Shown here: piece by piece, positions 12,440-21,536 of the stretch
Numbering within the stretch: the stretch's first letter is position 1
Layout: every line of letters starts with the position of its first letter
DNA from: Scatosoma sp045542595
GTDB lineage: Bacteria > Bacillota > Clostridia > Christensenellales > Borkfalkiaceae
Assembly: GCA_045542595.1 (NCBI GenBank)
Contig: JAZQLI010000020.1
Coordinates: 1 to 44,221, forward strand
Length of the DNA: 44,221 nucleotides
Reading direction: 5' to 3'
The notes under the pieces: model-generated
The model's input: the letters and a program-made list of their open reading frames with translations, nothing else
What the model was told of the DNA's origin: nothing
The model's database searches: none
Translations under genes and position numbers: made by a program

Positions 12440-14666
12440 CGCCGTTCTCCTTTTTATCCGTTTTTTCTATCTTTTCCATAAACGAGTCTTTTTTGTTGAA
12501 GTTTGCATACTTCGCCAAAAATTCTTTTCTGCCTTCCACTTTATCGCCCATAAGCGTAGTTATCATACGTTCGGCCTTTGCTGCATCTTCAACGGTAACT
12601 TGCGTCAAATTACGGGTGGCAGGGTTCATCGTTGTTTCCCAAAGCTGTTCCGCACTCATTTCCCCCAAACCTTTATACCGTTGCAGTTGATAGCCTTTGC
12701 CGATTTTTTCTATTTTTTCATTGAGTTCTTTATCGTCGTAAGCGTATTCTACCTTGTCGCCTTTATACACTTTATACAGGGGCGGCATACCGATATATAC
12801 GTGCCCTGCGTTGACAAGCGGACGCATATAACGGAAGAAGAACGTCAACAAAATGCAACGAATATGCATACCGTCTTGATCGGCATCCGAAAGAATAATA
12901 ACTTTATGATAATTGATTTTATCCAGCTTAAATTCGGGGTCAATCCCTGCGCCGATAGCGCTTATCATTGTACGAATTTCTTCGTTTTCAAGAATTTGCG
13001 AAAGCTTTTTCTTTTCTACGTTTAAAGGCTTGCCGCGCAAAGGTAAAATGGATTGATATTGCCGTACGCGCGCCTGTTTTGCCGTACCGCCTGCCGAATC
13101 CCCTTCTACGATAAAAATTTCGTTGAGTTCGGGTTTCTTCCCCGAGCACGACGCGAGCTTGCCTATCAAAGTCAACCCGTCTATTTTATTCTTTTCTCTT
13201 GCGTTTTCCTTTGCCGTTTTGGCAGCAATACGCGATTTTGCAGCTCCTTGCGCCTTTTTGACGATTTCTTCCATCGTCTTTTTATAACCGCGGACGTTTT
13301 GCAGCGCGTTCAAACCTTCAATGACCGTTGCTTCCACGGCAGGACGCGCTTCCGTATTACCGAGCTTGGTTTTCGTTTGCCCTTCAAACTGTACGTTTGC
13401 CATTTTAATAGACAAAACCGCCGTAAGCCCTTCGCAAAAATCGTCGCCTTGAAAATTAGGGTCTTTATCCTTCAAAAATCCGTTACTGCGTGCATATTCG
13501 TTTAATACTCTCGTCAAACCGGAGTGGAAACCCATTTCGTGATAGCCGCCTTCGGGCGTGGGAATATTATTGACGAACGAGCACATACTCTCGCGGTATT
13601 CGCCTGTGTGTTGAATGGCAAATTCCACTTGAATACCGTTCTTTTCCGCCTTATAATAAATGGGTTGCGCGTATAATTTTCTTTCCCCGTCGTTTAAATT
13701 TTTTACGTAATCGGAAATACCACCGTCAAATTTAAACACTACGCGATAGGGTTCGCTTTCCAAAGCAAGCTCGTCCACTTCGTCAAACAAAGAAGCCTGC
13801 GGCTGCGTTGCCGCCGCAAAAGAGAATAAATCTACCTGTCCTTCTTCTAAAACGGGCGTCTGTACTTGGGCAGCCATATCGACGGCTTCGTCGCCTTCCA
13901 CCGTTTCCACCGCTTCTTCCGTTTCCCCTGCAAACAACTTACGGCTACGGTTGGCTTCCGCCATAGTGATACGCTCGTCAATGAGTGTAACTTCTACGCC
14001 ACGGTTTAAAAACGCAAGCTGTTTCAAGCGTTCTTCTACCGTTTCCAAATCGAAATTCGTTTCCGAAAAAACGGTAGCGTCGGGTTTGAAATGTACGAAC
14101 GAACCTTGTCTATTCGTCTTAATACCCGTATCTTCTAAAGGTCCGTCCGGATCGCCCGAAATAATTTTATTTTTATTTTTTCCCGTACCAAAGTGGGAAC
14201 GGAAACTCATTTTATAAATACGTTTATTGCGGTATACTTCCACCTTTAACCATTCGGAAAGGGCGTTGGTTACCGACGCGCCTACGCCGTGCAAGCCGCC
14301 AGAATATTCGTAATTGCCTTGTCCAAACTTACCGCCGGCGTGTAATTTGGTAAATACAAGTTGTACACCCGAAACTTTTTCTTTCGGGTGTATATCGGTG
14401 GGGATACCGCGCCCGTTATCTTCTACGGACGCACTACCGTCGCTATGCAGCGTTACTTTAATTTTATTAGCGTAGCCGTTTGCCGCTTCGTCGATAGCGT
14501 TATCCACTATCTCCCAAAGAATATGATGCAAACCTTTAATACCCGTCGAGCCGATATACATACCCGGACGCATACGAACGGCGTCTAACCCTTCAAGTAC
14601 CTGCAAATGACCGGCATTATAATCTTTGTTTACGTTTTTCGTTTCCTTTCCTTGTTCTTTTGCCAT
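12426..14666 (-). CDS. Type IIA DNA topoisomerase, B subunit (ParE/GyrB family) with acidic insert
   Basis: This 746-residue ATPase subunit has GHKL motifs VDNAIDEA, DNGRGIP and GGLHGVGASV in the first 135 residues. The TOPRIM motifs EGDSAGG (521-527) and DADQDG (594-599) and the C-terminal RYKGLGEM follow. The frame could open at 14735, but the ATG at 14666 follows GAGGA and starts MAKEQ. An unusual acidic, alanine/glutamate-rich segment (about residues 235-306) lies between the ATP-binding and transducer regions, where most family members continue directly to the VFKFDGGI strand. After EGDSAGG it reads TAKQARVR rather than the common SAKQGRDR. Operon partner of the A subunit. Confidence 0.88.
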   Translation of the reverse strand: MAKEQGKETKNVNKDYNAGHLQVLEGLDAVRMRPGMYIGSTGIKGLHHILWEIVDNAIDEAANGYANKIKVTLHSDGSASVEDNGRGIPTDIHPKEKVSGVQLVFTKLHAGGKFGQGNYEYSGGLHGVGASVTNALSEWLKVEVYRNKRIYKMSFRSHFGTGKNKNKIISGDPDGPLEDTGIKTNRQGSFVHFKPDATVFSETNFDLETVEERLKQLAFLNRGVEVTLIDERITMAEANRSRKLFAGETEEAVETVEGDEAVDMAAQVQTPVLEEGQVDLFSFAAATQPQASLFDEVDELALESEPYRVVFKFDGGISDYVKNLNDGERKLYAQPIYYKAEKNGIQVEFAIQHTGEYRESMCSFVNNIPTPEGGYHEMGFHSGLTRVLNEYARSNGFLKDKDPNFQGDDFCEGLTAVLSIKMANVQFEGQTKTKLGNTEARPAVEATVIEGLNALQNVRGYKKTMEEIVKKAQGAAKSRIAAKTAKENAREKNKIDGLTLIGKLASCSGKKPELNEIFIVEGDSAGGTAKQARVRQYQSILPLRGKPLNVEKKKLSQILENEEIRTMISAIGAGIDPEFKLDKINYHKVIILSDADQDGMHIRCILLTFFFRYMRPLVNAGHVYIGMPPLYKVYKGDKVEYAYDDKELNEKIEKIGKGYQLQRYKGLGEMSAEQLWETTMNPATRNLTQVTVEDAAKAERMITTLMGDKVEGRKEFLAKYANFNKKDSFMEKIEKTDKKENGDGEK

Positions 14667-14743
14667 TGTATCCTCGTGTTTTTTTGGACGCATTTTAAGA
14701 ATATTTTTCTCAAAATTTACGCCAAAATATACCATTTTATACT

Positions 14744-14772
14744 ATTATAACATCTTTTTCCGTTTTTTTCAA
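14744..14772 (-). promoter_or_regulatory. Sigma-A promoter of the topoisomerase operon
   Basis: Minus strand: -35 TTGAAA (14767-14772), 17-base spacer, -10 TATAAT (14744-14749). The -35 overlaps the palindrome at 14768-14781. The leader to the ATG at 14666 is about 70 bases. Confidence 0.75.
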
Positions 14773-14781
14773 ACGTTTGAA
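14768..14781. promoter_or_regulatory. Perfect 14-base palindrome over the -35 (possible operator)
   Basis: TTCAAACGTTTGAA is self-complementary and covers five of the six -35 bases of the topoisomerase promoter. No T run follows in the HAD-gene direction, so it is not a good terminator. It does not match the Gram-positive LexA site. The cognate regulator, if any, is unknown. Confidence 0.4.
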
Positions 14782-14795
14782 CAAAAATTTTTTTC

Positions 14796-15491
14796 TTACC
14801 CGTTCAATTTTTTCAAAATATGTACTATTTCCGTAAAATCTTTTGCCGTATAATCGGGAAAGGCTTTACCGTTATTTTGTTTTTTGTGCGGATTAAACCA
14901 AATACTTGTAATATTTGCGTCATTCGCCGCGCGAATATCCGCGCTTAAACTATCCCCTATCCATATCGCGTTTTCCCTTTGGAAATCCGTAACGTTATCC
15001 ACAACGTATTTCGTGAATATAGGCGACGGCTTGTCCGCGCCTGCTACTTGCGAAATAAACACCTTTTCAACGTACGACCAAAGTCCGCAAATGTCAAAAC
15101 GGGATTTTTGAATCCATTCCGTTCCGTTGGTTACTATATATATTTTACCCATTGTTTGAAGAGTCTTTAAAAAATCTTCCGCGCCTTGCATATAGATTGG
15201 CTTTGTTGCCAACGCGTGTAAATACTTTTCGTTAAAACACGCACCGTCGATATCTTTCATACCCAAAGCGTTTAAATAGATGGGAAACCTTATTTTAATC
15301 AATTCTCCACGCGTGAGTTCTTTTCGCTCGAGCGATTCCCAAAGTCCGTCGTTGATTTGTTTAAAAACCGTTAAAAACCGTTTGTTCCATTCTACGCCGA
15401 GTTCTTCAAAAGCAGTGCGAATCGCCAAAGCGGAAGCGCCGTGAAAATCTAAAAGCGTATCGTCCGCATCTACTAAGAATATGTTTTTCAT
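14796..15491 (-). CDS. HAD-superfamily hydrolase, YjjG-like nucleotidase
   Basis: This 231-residue HAD phosphatase has motif I DADDTLLD (residues 8-15, nucleophile Asp and acid Asp), a helical cap domain, motif II VTNGT, motif III Lys in ADKPSP, and motif IV GDSLSADI. The cap and the motif I form resemble YjjG, a nucleotidase that clears non-canonical pyrimidine nucleotides. The substrate is inferred from resemblance only. It lies 16 bases after helD and appears co-transcribed with it; AGGGG precedes the ATG. Confidence 0.85.
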   Translation of the reverse strand: MKNIFLVDADDTLLDFHGASALAIRTAFEELGVEWNKRFLTVFKQINDGLWESLERKELTRGELIKIRFPIYLNALGMKDIDGACFNEKYLHALATKPIYMQGAEDFLKTLQTMGKIYIVTNGTEWIQKSRFDICGLWSYVEKVFISQVAGADKPSPIFTKYVVDNVTDFQRENAIWIGDSLSADIRAANDANITSIWFNPHKKQNNGKAFPDYTAKDFTEIVHILKKLNG

Positions 15492-15507
15492 TCGTTTACC
15501 CCTTTCA

Positions 15508-17892
15508 TTATTCTACAACGGCAAGTTCTTTCAAAGCGCGCGTATAGGCAATATATTGCTCGCTTTCAGACATACCTTGCGGCACAACGACAACGGAAGT
15601 AAATTCTAACCCTTTACTTTCGTATACCGTCATTATATTGATTTTACTACGTGAAACCTTTCCTTTCAACGATAAATCGTTATATGCCTTTCTTGTCAAT
15701 TCCGCTTTTGTTTCCGCGGAACAAATAATTGCCTTTAACCCCTTTTTGTCTTTAAAGAACGCGTGAATTCCGCGCGTGGAAATATGCGTAACGTCCGGTC
15801 CGTCAAAACCTATCGGTTGCATATCTACGCCAAGCCTTTCGGCAACGAATTGCACTACTTGGTTGGTGTTTCGATAGTTTTGGTCGAGTGTAAACATTTC
15901 AAACGACGGGAACGTTTCCGTCCAAGATTTTACTCCGCGCCAAGACGTTACGTTTTGCGCGATATCGCCAAATACGTTAAACGAGGCTTTTTTATTGATT
16001 TTACGAAGCAAATCGTATTCACACGAAGAAATATCTTGTGCCTCGTCTACGAACACGTAAGAATACACAGGCGATAATTTTTGCGTGATTTCCGAACAAA
16101 TAGCACAAAGTGCGTACGCGTCGGAACGGTACATTTTCGGTGATTGCATACCGTAAGCCTGTTTATATTTCTTTACCGTTTCCCGATAAAAATAGCGCAC
16201 GATATCAATAAAACCTTGCCCCGCACCGATTTCGCAAAACGCCTTTTCACCGCGTAAATAGCCGTAAAATTCGGCAAAAGCCACCATTCCGTCGCCCATA
16301 CGCATAATTTTGTCCGAAACCGTTTTCGCTTCTTTTACAATTTGCGCACGACGCTCGATACGGTCGGCATACGTATACACGTCAACGCCGCCTATTTTTT
16401 GTTTAAAGCGCATCAAATCGGATATTTCTTTCTCTAAATCGACGATAAGCGCGTTCAATGCAACAACGCTTTCTTCGACAATCCGTTCACTGTTGCGCGA
16501 AATAAACGCCGCGCTTTTGTAAAACGAACTCATTTGACGGTAAAAATAATCGGGAGATTTCGCATTTTCGCTTTGCAGCGTTCCGCCCAAGAAATCTTCC
16601 ACGTCCAATACGCAATTCATCCATTCGCGGAAAGGACGGGTATAATACAATCCCCCTTCCTTGCGTTCTTTTATTTCGCCGAGTACGGCACGGCGAACGC
16701 GCATAGACGCGTTTTTGATATCTTCGTATACGCGTAACTGTTTACGGCTTGTCTTTAAAATATTGCTAATATATTCCGCACATTCTTCAGCAGTAAACAA
16801 ACCGTATAAATCGTTGTAAATTTTATGCAACTTCTTTTGTACGTCCGCTATAAATTTAGGGGAATATAAATATTGTAAATACGCAACGGGTTCTTGTTGT
16901 GATAAATCAATTTTATCCGTTATATCTATCTTTTCGTTTTTTAATACTTGCAAGAAATATTCGTAAGCGGTAATTGTTTTCACTCTTTCAAGCTCTAATA
17001 TTTCCGCCAGCTCGTCAATGAATGCATTGAATGAATTACTTGGAGTAATGACCAGTACGTCGCGTGGTTTGATATTTTCGTTATTATACATTAAATAACT
17101 TAATCTATGCAACATTACCATCGTTTTACCGCTACCGGCACAACCTTGCAAAATGAAATTATCCTTTTCCGGACGAGTAATAATATCGTACTGTTTTTCT
17201 TGAATGGTTTGAATGATATCCCGTATCGCCGTTTCTTCCTTTCTACTTCTAATAATTTCCCTAAGATAAGGGTCGAGTACGTTCTCTTCGTCTCTATCGG
17301 CAATTTCTTCGGACGAAAGATAGTCTTTTAAAGATAAATACTCGTTTTTAAAATCAACTACCTTTCCGTTTTTCGTCCGAATAGCTCTACGGAGAATGGT
17401 TTTATATTCGTATTCGTTAATTTTAAAGGAAGAACAGCTTTTTTGATAATATCTTCTAGCAATAGGCGCGCGCCAATCGACGATTTCCAACTTCACGTCC
17501 CCTTTTTTACCGATATAATAACTGTTATATCCTTCTACGTTATCCACCAAATCCATACGGGCAAAATACGGTTCGTCGAAAAACGGACGGAACGTTTCAA
17601 TTTTCTCTTTTCGATTTTCAATTTCCGCCAAGAGTTGTTTTATTTTACGGTAATTTTCCGCTTGGTTTTCTTTATCCTTTTCCAAACGTGCAATTTCTTC
17701 CCGTGCCGATTTTATCGCTTGTTTATGCGGACGAATACGGACGATACGCAACATTTGCATTACCGCCTCTATATGTTCGTTTTCGTAAGCCGATTGCATG
17801 TCTTCGTTTAAAAGGGATAAAAACCAAGCTTTATCGCCGCTTTTTTTCGAATCGAGCAACGCTGTTATTTTTTCGTATGAAAGTCTTTCCAC
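15508..17892 (-). CDS. helD: HelD-like SF1 helicase (RNA polymerase recycling motor)
   Basis: This 794-residue superfamily 1 ATPase has a charged N-terminal coiled coil (about 35-100), which in HelD enters the RNA polymerase secondary channel. The HelD-specific PYFARMDL...YYIGKKGD...VDWRAPI module is at about 108-144. Walker A is GCAGSGKT (250-257), Walker B VFVDEAQD, then DQNYRNT and a C-terminal TVYESKGLEF helicase motif with AYTRALKEL. In Bacillus HelD removes RNA polymerase from stalled complexes. The start is GTG, 8 bases after AGGAG. The symbol is by homology; other UvrD-like helicases share the motor but not the VDWRAPI module. Confidence 0.85.
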   Translation of the reverse strand: MERLSYEKITALLDSKKSGDKAWFLSLLNEDMQSAYENEHIEAVMQMLRIVRIRPHKQAIKSAREEIARLEKDKENQAENYRKIKQLLAEIENRKEKIETFRPFFDEPYFARMDLVDNVEGYNSYYIGKKGDVKLEIVDWRAPIARRYYQKSCSSFKINEYEYKTILRRAIRTKNGKVVDFKNEYLSLKDYLSSEEIADRDEENVLDPYLREIIRSRKEETAIRDIIQTIQEKQYDIITRPEKDNFILQGCAGSGKTMVMLHRLSYLMYNNENIKPRDVLVITPSNSFNAFIDELAEILELERVKTITAYEYFLQVLKNEKIDITDKIDLSQQEPVAYLQYLYSPKFIADVQKKLHKIYNDLYGLFTAEECAEYISNILKTSRKQLRVYEDIKNASMRVRRAVLGEIKERKEGGLYYTRPFREWMNCVLDVEDFLGGTLQSENAKSPDYFYRQMSSFYKSAAFISRNSERIVEESVVALNALIVDLEKEISDLMRFKQKIGGVDVYTYADRIERRAQIVKEAKTVSDKIMRMGDGMVAFAEFYGYLRGEKAFCEIGAGQGFIDIVRYFYRETVKKYKQAYGMQSPKMYRSDAYALCAICSEITQKLSPVYSYVFVDEAQDISSCEYDLLRKINKKASFNVFGDIAQNVTSWRGVKSWTETFPSFEMFTLDQNYRNTNQVVQFVAERLGVDMQPIGFDGPDVTHISTRGIHAFFKDKKGLKAIICSAETKAELTRKAYNDLSLKGKVSRSKINIMTVYESKGLEFTSVVVVPQGMSESEQYIAYTRALKELAVVE

Positions 17893-18011
17893 AAAAACCG
17901 CTCCTAATATACTTCTTATTATAATAACATATTTCCAAGGAAAAAGGAACGATTTTTTTGAAATTTTTTAAAAAATTTTATACCTAACGAAAAACGGAGC
18001 TTTTTTCTACG

Positions 18012-18045
18012 AAAAAAACGCCTTCACCGAATGGTAAAAGCGTTT
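18012..18045 (-). terminator. Terminator of argS
   Basis: Minus strand: AAACGCTTTTACC pairs with GGTGAAGGCGTTT (two G-T wobbles) around a four-base loop, then a T run. It starts 5 bases after the argS stop. The stretch 17893-18011 holds the helD ribosome binding site and AT-rich sequence with a TATAAT on the minus strand but no clear -35. Confidence 0.85.
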
Positions 18046-18050
18046 GATTT

Positions 18051-19736
18051 TTACATTTTCTCGGGGATACCGATACCCAAAAGCGCAAAGGCGTTTTTCA
18101 ATGCTTGTAAGGTTGCGCCCGTCAATGCCAAACGGAAATTTTTCGTTTTTTCGTCTTCCGCCGACAAAATTTTACAGTCGAAATAGAACTTATTGAATTT
18201 TTGCGCCACGTCCACCGCAAACCGAGCAATAAACGAAGGCTCGTATTTTTCCGCTGCCGCTTGCACCGTTTCGGGGAATACCGAGATTGCCTTTACCAAC
18301 TCGATTTCTTCCGCCGTAAGCGCGGGAATTTCAAAGTTTTTCACTTCGCCGCCTTTTTGCAAAACCGATTTCGCTCTCGCGCAGGTATATTGTACGTAAA
18401 CACTCGTTTCCCCGTCGAAGTTGAGCACCTTATCGTAGGAAAAGACGATATCTTTAATTTTGTTATTATACAACGCCCCAAAAATTACCGCGCCGACGCC
18501 CACCTTTTTCGCCACGTCTTCTTTGTTTTCAAGGTTGGGATTTTTTTCGTCGATAATGGTATACGCTTTTTCAATACATTTATGGATTACGTCTTCCAAG
18601 AACACTACGTTCCCTTTACGCGTAGACATTGTACCCTCTTCCAAAGAAACCATTCCGTATGCTACGTGCACAAGGTCTTTCGACCATTCTTTGCCCATAA
18701 GTTCTAACGCTTTAAAAAACTGTTTAAAGTGTAAATTTTGTTGATAGGCAACCACGTATAAGCATTTATAGAAATCGTATTCCTTTTTACGGTAGGCCGC
18801 AGCCGCCATATCACGCGTTGCGTATAAGGAGCTCCCGTCCGATTTTAAAATGATGCAAGGCGGCATACCGTATTCTTCTAAATCCACCACTTGCGCACCG
18901 CGGCTTTCGGTGAGCAAACCCTTTTCTTTGAGTTCGTCTACGATAGGCTGCATTTTATCCGAATAAAAGCTTTCCCCCGCATACGAATCGAAGTGGATAT
19001 CAAGCATTTCGTATATTTTTTGTACGTCTTTTAACGTCAAGTCTTTAAACCAATGGAAAAGCGCTAAACACTCTTCGTCGCCCTGTTCAATTTTCTTGAA
19101 ATACGCACGCGCTTCGTCGTCGTATTCGGGATGTTCTTCCGCTTCGCGGTGAAAACGTACGTATAATTCGTTCAACGCGCGAATGCCACCCTGTTCTATC
19201 CTATCTTTATCCCCCCAACGCTTGTATGCGGAAATGAGTTTTCCAAATTGCGTGCCGTAATCGCCCAAGTGATTGATCCCCACCGCTTTATAGCCAAGAA
19301 AATTAAAAATACGGTATAACGCACCGCCGAGTACCGTTGTGGAAAGATGCCCGATATGAAAAGGTTTGGCTATATTGATTGAAGAATAATCGATACAAAC
19401 GGTTTTATTTTCACCTTCTTTCGACGCGCCAAAGCTATCCTCTTCGGTAAAGATTTTTTCAAGCGTTGCGCGTACAAACCCGTCTTTATTGATTTTAAAA
19501 TTCAAATATCCGTTCACAGCGGAAATTTCGCTGATAACGTCGTCTGCGCAAAGCGAATCTTTCAACGTTTCGGCAATTTGCACGGGGCTTTTACGGAGTA
19601 TTTTTGCAAATTTAAAACAGGGCAATGCGTAATCGCCCATTTCAGTATTCGGCGGTAACGCCAACGAATCGTATATTTCGCCTTGCGAAACGCCTTCTAC
19701 CTTTATTTTTTCGGAAATATATTTTTTATAGTCCAT
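18051..19736 (-). CDS. argS: Arginyl-tRNA synthetase
   Basis: This 561-residue class Ia synthetase charges tRNA-Arg. The N-terminal Add1 domain covers about the first 100 residues. Then come SSINIAKPFHIGHLST with the HIGH signature, NHLGDYGTQFG, and GTMSTRKGN in place of KMSKS, which is normal for many ArgRS. The C-terminal DALR anticodon-binding domain has YVQYTCARAKSV. The frame is open to 19817, but the ATG at 19736 has GAAAGG 7 bases upstream and the expected N-terminus. Monocistronic; the leader is too short for a T-box. Confidence 0.96.
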   Translation of the reverse strand: MDYKKYISEKIKVEGVSQGEIYDSLALPPNTEMGDYALPCFKFAKILRKSPVQIAETLKDSLCADDVISEISAVNGYLNFKINKDGFVRATLEKIFTEEDSFGASKEGENKTVCIDYSSINIAKPFHIGHLSTTVLGGALYRIFNFLGYKAVGINHLGDYGTQFGKLISAYKRWGDKDRIEQGGIRALNELYVRFHREAEEHPEYDDEARAYFKKIEQGDEECLALFHWFKDLTLKDVQKIYEMLDIHFDSYAGESFYSDKMQPIVDELKEKGLLTESRGAQVVDLEEYGMPPCIILKSDGSSLYATRDMAAAAYRKKEYDFYKCLYVVAYQQNLHFKQFFKALELMGKEWSKDLVHVAYGMVSLEEGTMSTRKGNVVFLEDVIHKCIEKAYTIIDEKNPNLENKEDVAKKVGVGAVIFGALYNNKIKDIVFSYDKVLNFDGETSVYVQYTCARAKSVLQKGGEVKNFEIPALTAEEIELVKAISVFPETVQAAAEKYEPSFIARFAVDVAQKFNKFYFDCKILSAEDEKTKNFRLALTGATLQALKNAFALLGIGIPEKM

Positions 19737-19767
19737 AATAATACCTTTCACTAATTTTTTCCATACT

Positions 19768-19796
19768 ACTATATCACATTTTTTCAATTTCGGCAA
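19768..19796 (-). promoter_or_regulatory. Sigma-A promoter of argS
   Basis: Minus strand: -35 TTGCCG (19791-19796), 17-base spacer, -10 TATAGT (19768-19773). It diverges from the ychF promoter about 30 bases away. Confidence 0.65.
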
Positions 19797-19824
19797 GTAT
19801 TTTTCTATTTTGGGCAACTTTAAT

Positions 19825-19853
19825 TTGCCAAAATTTAATTTTTATATTATAAT
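19825..19853 (+). promoter_or_regulatory. Sigma-A promoter of ychF
   Basis: -35 TTGCCA (19825-19830), 17-base spacer, -10 TATAAT (19848-19853). The -35 lies within a loose inverted repeat, TTGGGCAA...TTTGCCAA, of unknown meaning. Confidence 0.75.
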
Positions 19854-19888
19854 AGATAGGAAATTTTGATAAAAAGGATTGAACGATT

Positions 19889-21004
19889 ATGAAATTAGGC
19901 GTCGTAGGTCTTCCCAACGTAGGAAAATCCACTCTTTTTAACGCAATCACTCACGCAGGCGCTGAATGCGCGAATTATCCGTTTTGTACCATTGAACCGA
20001 ACGTAGGCGTCGTAGCCGTACCCGACGAACGTTTGGATAAACTTGCAGCCCTTTACGACAGTAAAAAAATTACGCCTGCCGTTATCGAATTCGTAGATAT
20101 CGCAGGGCTTGTAAAAGGCGCGTCCAAAGGCGAAGGTTTGGGGAATAAATTCCTTTCGCATATCCGCGAAGTAGACGCTATCGTGCACGTTGTACGTTGT
20201 TTTGAAGATGCAAACATTACGCACGTAGACAATAAAATAGACCCTATCACGGATATTGAAACCATCAATTTAGAGTTGGTTTTATCCGATATGGAAGCCG
20301 TGCAAAACCGCATGAATAAAGTAAAGGTACAAGCACGTGGCGGCGCGGATAAAAAAGCCGCGGAAGAATACGCGTTTTTGGAAAGATTATACGCGCATTT
20401 GGAAAGCGAAAAACCCGCGCGCAACTTCCCCTTTACCGACGATGAAAACGAATTTATGAAAAACTGTTTCCTTTTGACGATTAAACCGGTTATTTACGCG
20501 GCGAATATCAAAGAAGACGATATGGGAAAAGACGAAGATTCGCTCCCCTTTGTTGTGAAAGTAAAAGAATTTGCCGCTAAAGAAGGCGCGGAAGTGCTTG
20601 TTATTTGCGCGAAAACGGAAGAAGAACTTTCGCAAATGGACCCTGAAGACAAAGCTTTGTTTATGGAAGAATTCGGGCTTGGCGAAAGTGGTTTGGATAG
20701 ACTCATTAAAAAATCGTACGCTCTTTTGGGGTTAATTTCCTACCTTACCGCAGGCGAAAAGGAAACGCGCGCTTGGACGATAGTAAAAGGCACGAAAGCT
20801 CCGCAAGCCGCAGGAAAAATTCATACCGACTTCGAAAAAGGCTTTATCCGCGCGGACGTTGTCAACTGGGAAATACTTGTAACGCTCGGTTCTATCGCGG
20901 CGGCGAAAGAAAAAGGTAAAGTACGTTCGGAAGGTAAAGAATATATTATGCAAGACGGCGACGTAGTAGAATACTACTTCAACGTTTCCAAGAGTAATAA
21001 ATAA
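19889..21004 (+). CDS. ychF: YchF/OLA1 ribosome-associated ATPase
   Basis: This 371-residue Obg-related P-loop protein has G1 GLPNVGKST at residues 7-15, the switch segment FCTIEPNVG, and G3 DIAGLVKGAS. There is a coiled-coil insertion, and a C-terminal TGS domain ending QDGDVVEYYFNV. YchF binds ribosomes and prefers ATP because its G4 motif is altered. Length and motif order are normal. AAGGA lies 10 bases before the ATG. Monocistronic, with a strong terminator after it. Confidence 0.96.
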   Translation: MKLGVVGLPNVGKSTLFNAITHAGAECANYPFCTIEPNVGVVAVPDERLDKLAALYDSKKITPAVIEFVDIAGLVKGASKGEGLGNKFLSHIREVDAIVHVVRCFEDANITHVDNKIDPITDIETINLELVLSDMEAVQNRMNKVKVQARGGADKKAAEEYAFLERLYAHLESEKPARNFPFTDDENEFMKNCFLLTIKPVIYAANIKEDDMGKDEDSLPFVVKVKEFAAKEGAEVLVICAKTEEELSQMDPEDKALFMEEFGLGESGLDRLIKKSYALLGLISYLTAGEKETRAWTIVKGTKAPQAAGKIHTDFEKGFIRADVVNWEILVTLGSIAAAKEKGKVRSEGKEYIMQDGDVVEYYFNVSKSNK

Positions 21005-21008
21005 ACGT

Positions 21009-21038
21009 AAAAAAATCGGGCACACGCCCGATTTTTTT
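21009..21038. terminator. Bidirectional terminator between ychF and the C_GCAxxG gene
   Basis: A perfect 13-base stem, AAAAAAATCGGGC and GCCCGATTTTTTT, with an ACAC loop. The A and T runs serve both convergent genes. Confidence 0.9.
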
Positions 21039-21044
21039 AATTTC

Positions 21045-21503
21045 CTATAGTTTACCCACTTCTTTTAAATAGTTTTCCAAAATAGCCGCAGCGGAATATA
21101 CGGTATCCGCACACGAACGTTTTTTATAATATTCTTTCGTCCGCGCTTCCGCTACTCCGCCCACTTCTACGGGTACGTTCATTTTTTGCAACAATTCGCT
21201 ACATACCAAACTACCGTGTTCTTCTTTAAATTGAGCGCAAAGCTTTTGCGTTAACATATACACGTCTTTTTTATTTTCAGCACTATGTTCCGCTTCACCG
21301 AATATCAATCCTATCAACGCTGCCATACCGCTTACCGCGCCGCAAGTTAAACGAAGCCTGCCCATTCCGCCACCAAACGGCAACATTATTTTTAAAAGCG
21401 TTTGTTTATCGACGTTTACCACGTCTTGAAAAGCCAACGCAACCGCTTGCGAGCAGTTATATCCTTCTATAAAATATGCTTTTGCCTTATCAGCCCTTGA
21501 CAT
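21045..21503 (-). CDS. C_GCAxxG_C_C family protein (probable redox protein)
   Basis: This 152-residue protein belongs to the family named after its cysteine pattern. The first Cys is in YNCSQAVA, the CGAxxG core is TCGAVSGM with the glycine-rich FGGGMGRLR before it, and later Cys are in KLCAQF, VCSELL and SCADTV. Function is unproven; a metal-binding or thiol redox role is likely. The frame opens at 21554, but the ATG at 21503 has GGAG 7 bases upstream and gives MSRADKAKAYF. Its start region carries, on the other strand, the promoter of the phosphopantetheinyl transferase gene. Confidence 0.85.
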   Translation of the reverse strand: MSRADKAKAYFIEGYNCSQAVALAFQDVVNVDKQTLLKIMLPFGGGMGRLRLTCGAVSGMAALIGLIFGEAEHSAENKKDVYMLTQKLCAQFKEEHGSLVCSELLQKMNVPVEVGGVAEARTKEYYKKRSCADTVYSAAAILENYLKEVGKL

Positions 21504-21526
21504 TTTTATTCTCCTTATGTTATAAT
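21497..21526 (+). promoter_or_regulatory. Consensus promoter of the phosphopantetheinyl transferase gene
   Basis: -35 TTGACA (21497-21502), 18-base spacer, -10 TATAAT (21521-21526). The -35 overlaps the start codon of the divergent gene. With a start 6-8 bases after the -10, the mRNA would begin around 21533, at most about 5 bases before the ATG at 21537. Confidence 0.65.
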
Positions 21527-21536
21527 TATCTAAATT

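Noticed and set aside
14768..14781. LexA box at the topoisomerase promoter
   Set aside because: The Gram-positive LexA site is GAAC-N4-GTTC; this palindrome has TTCAAACGTTTGAA, the opposite half-site orientation.
18490..18670. ArgS lacking KMSKS as a defect
   Set aside because: Many arginyl-tRNA synthetases lack canonical KMSKS; MSTRKGN is a regular variant.
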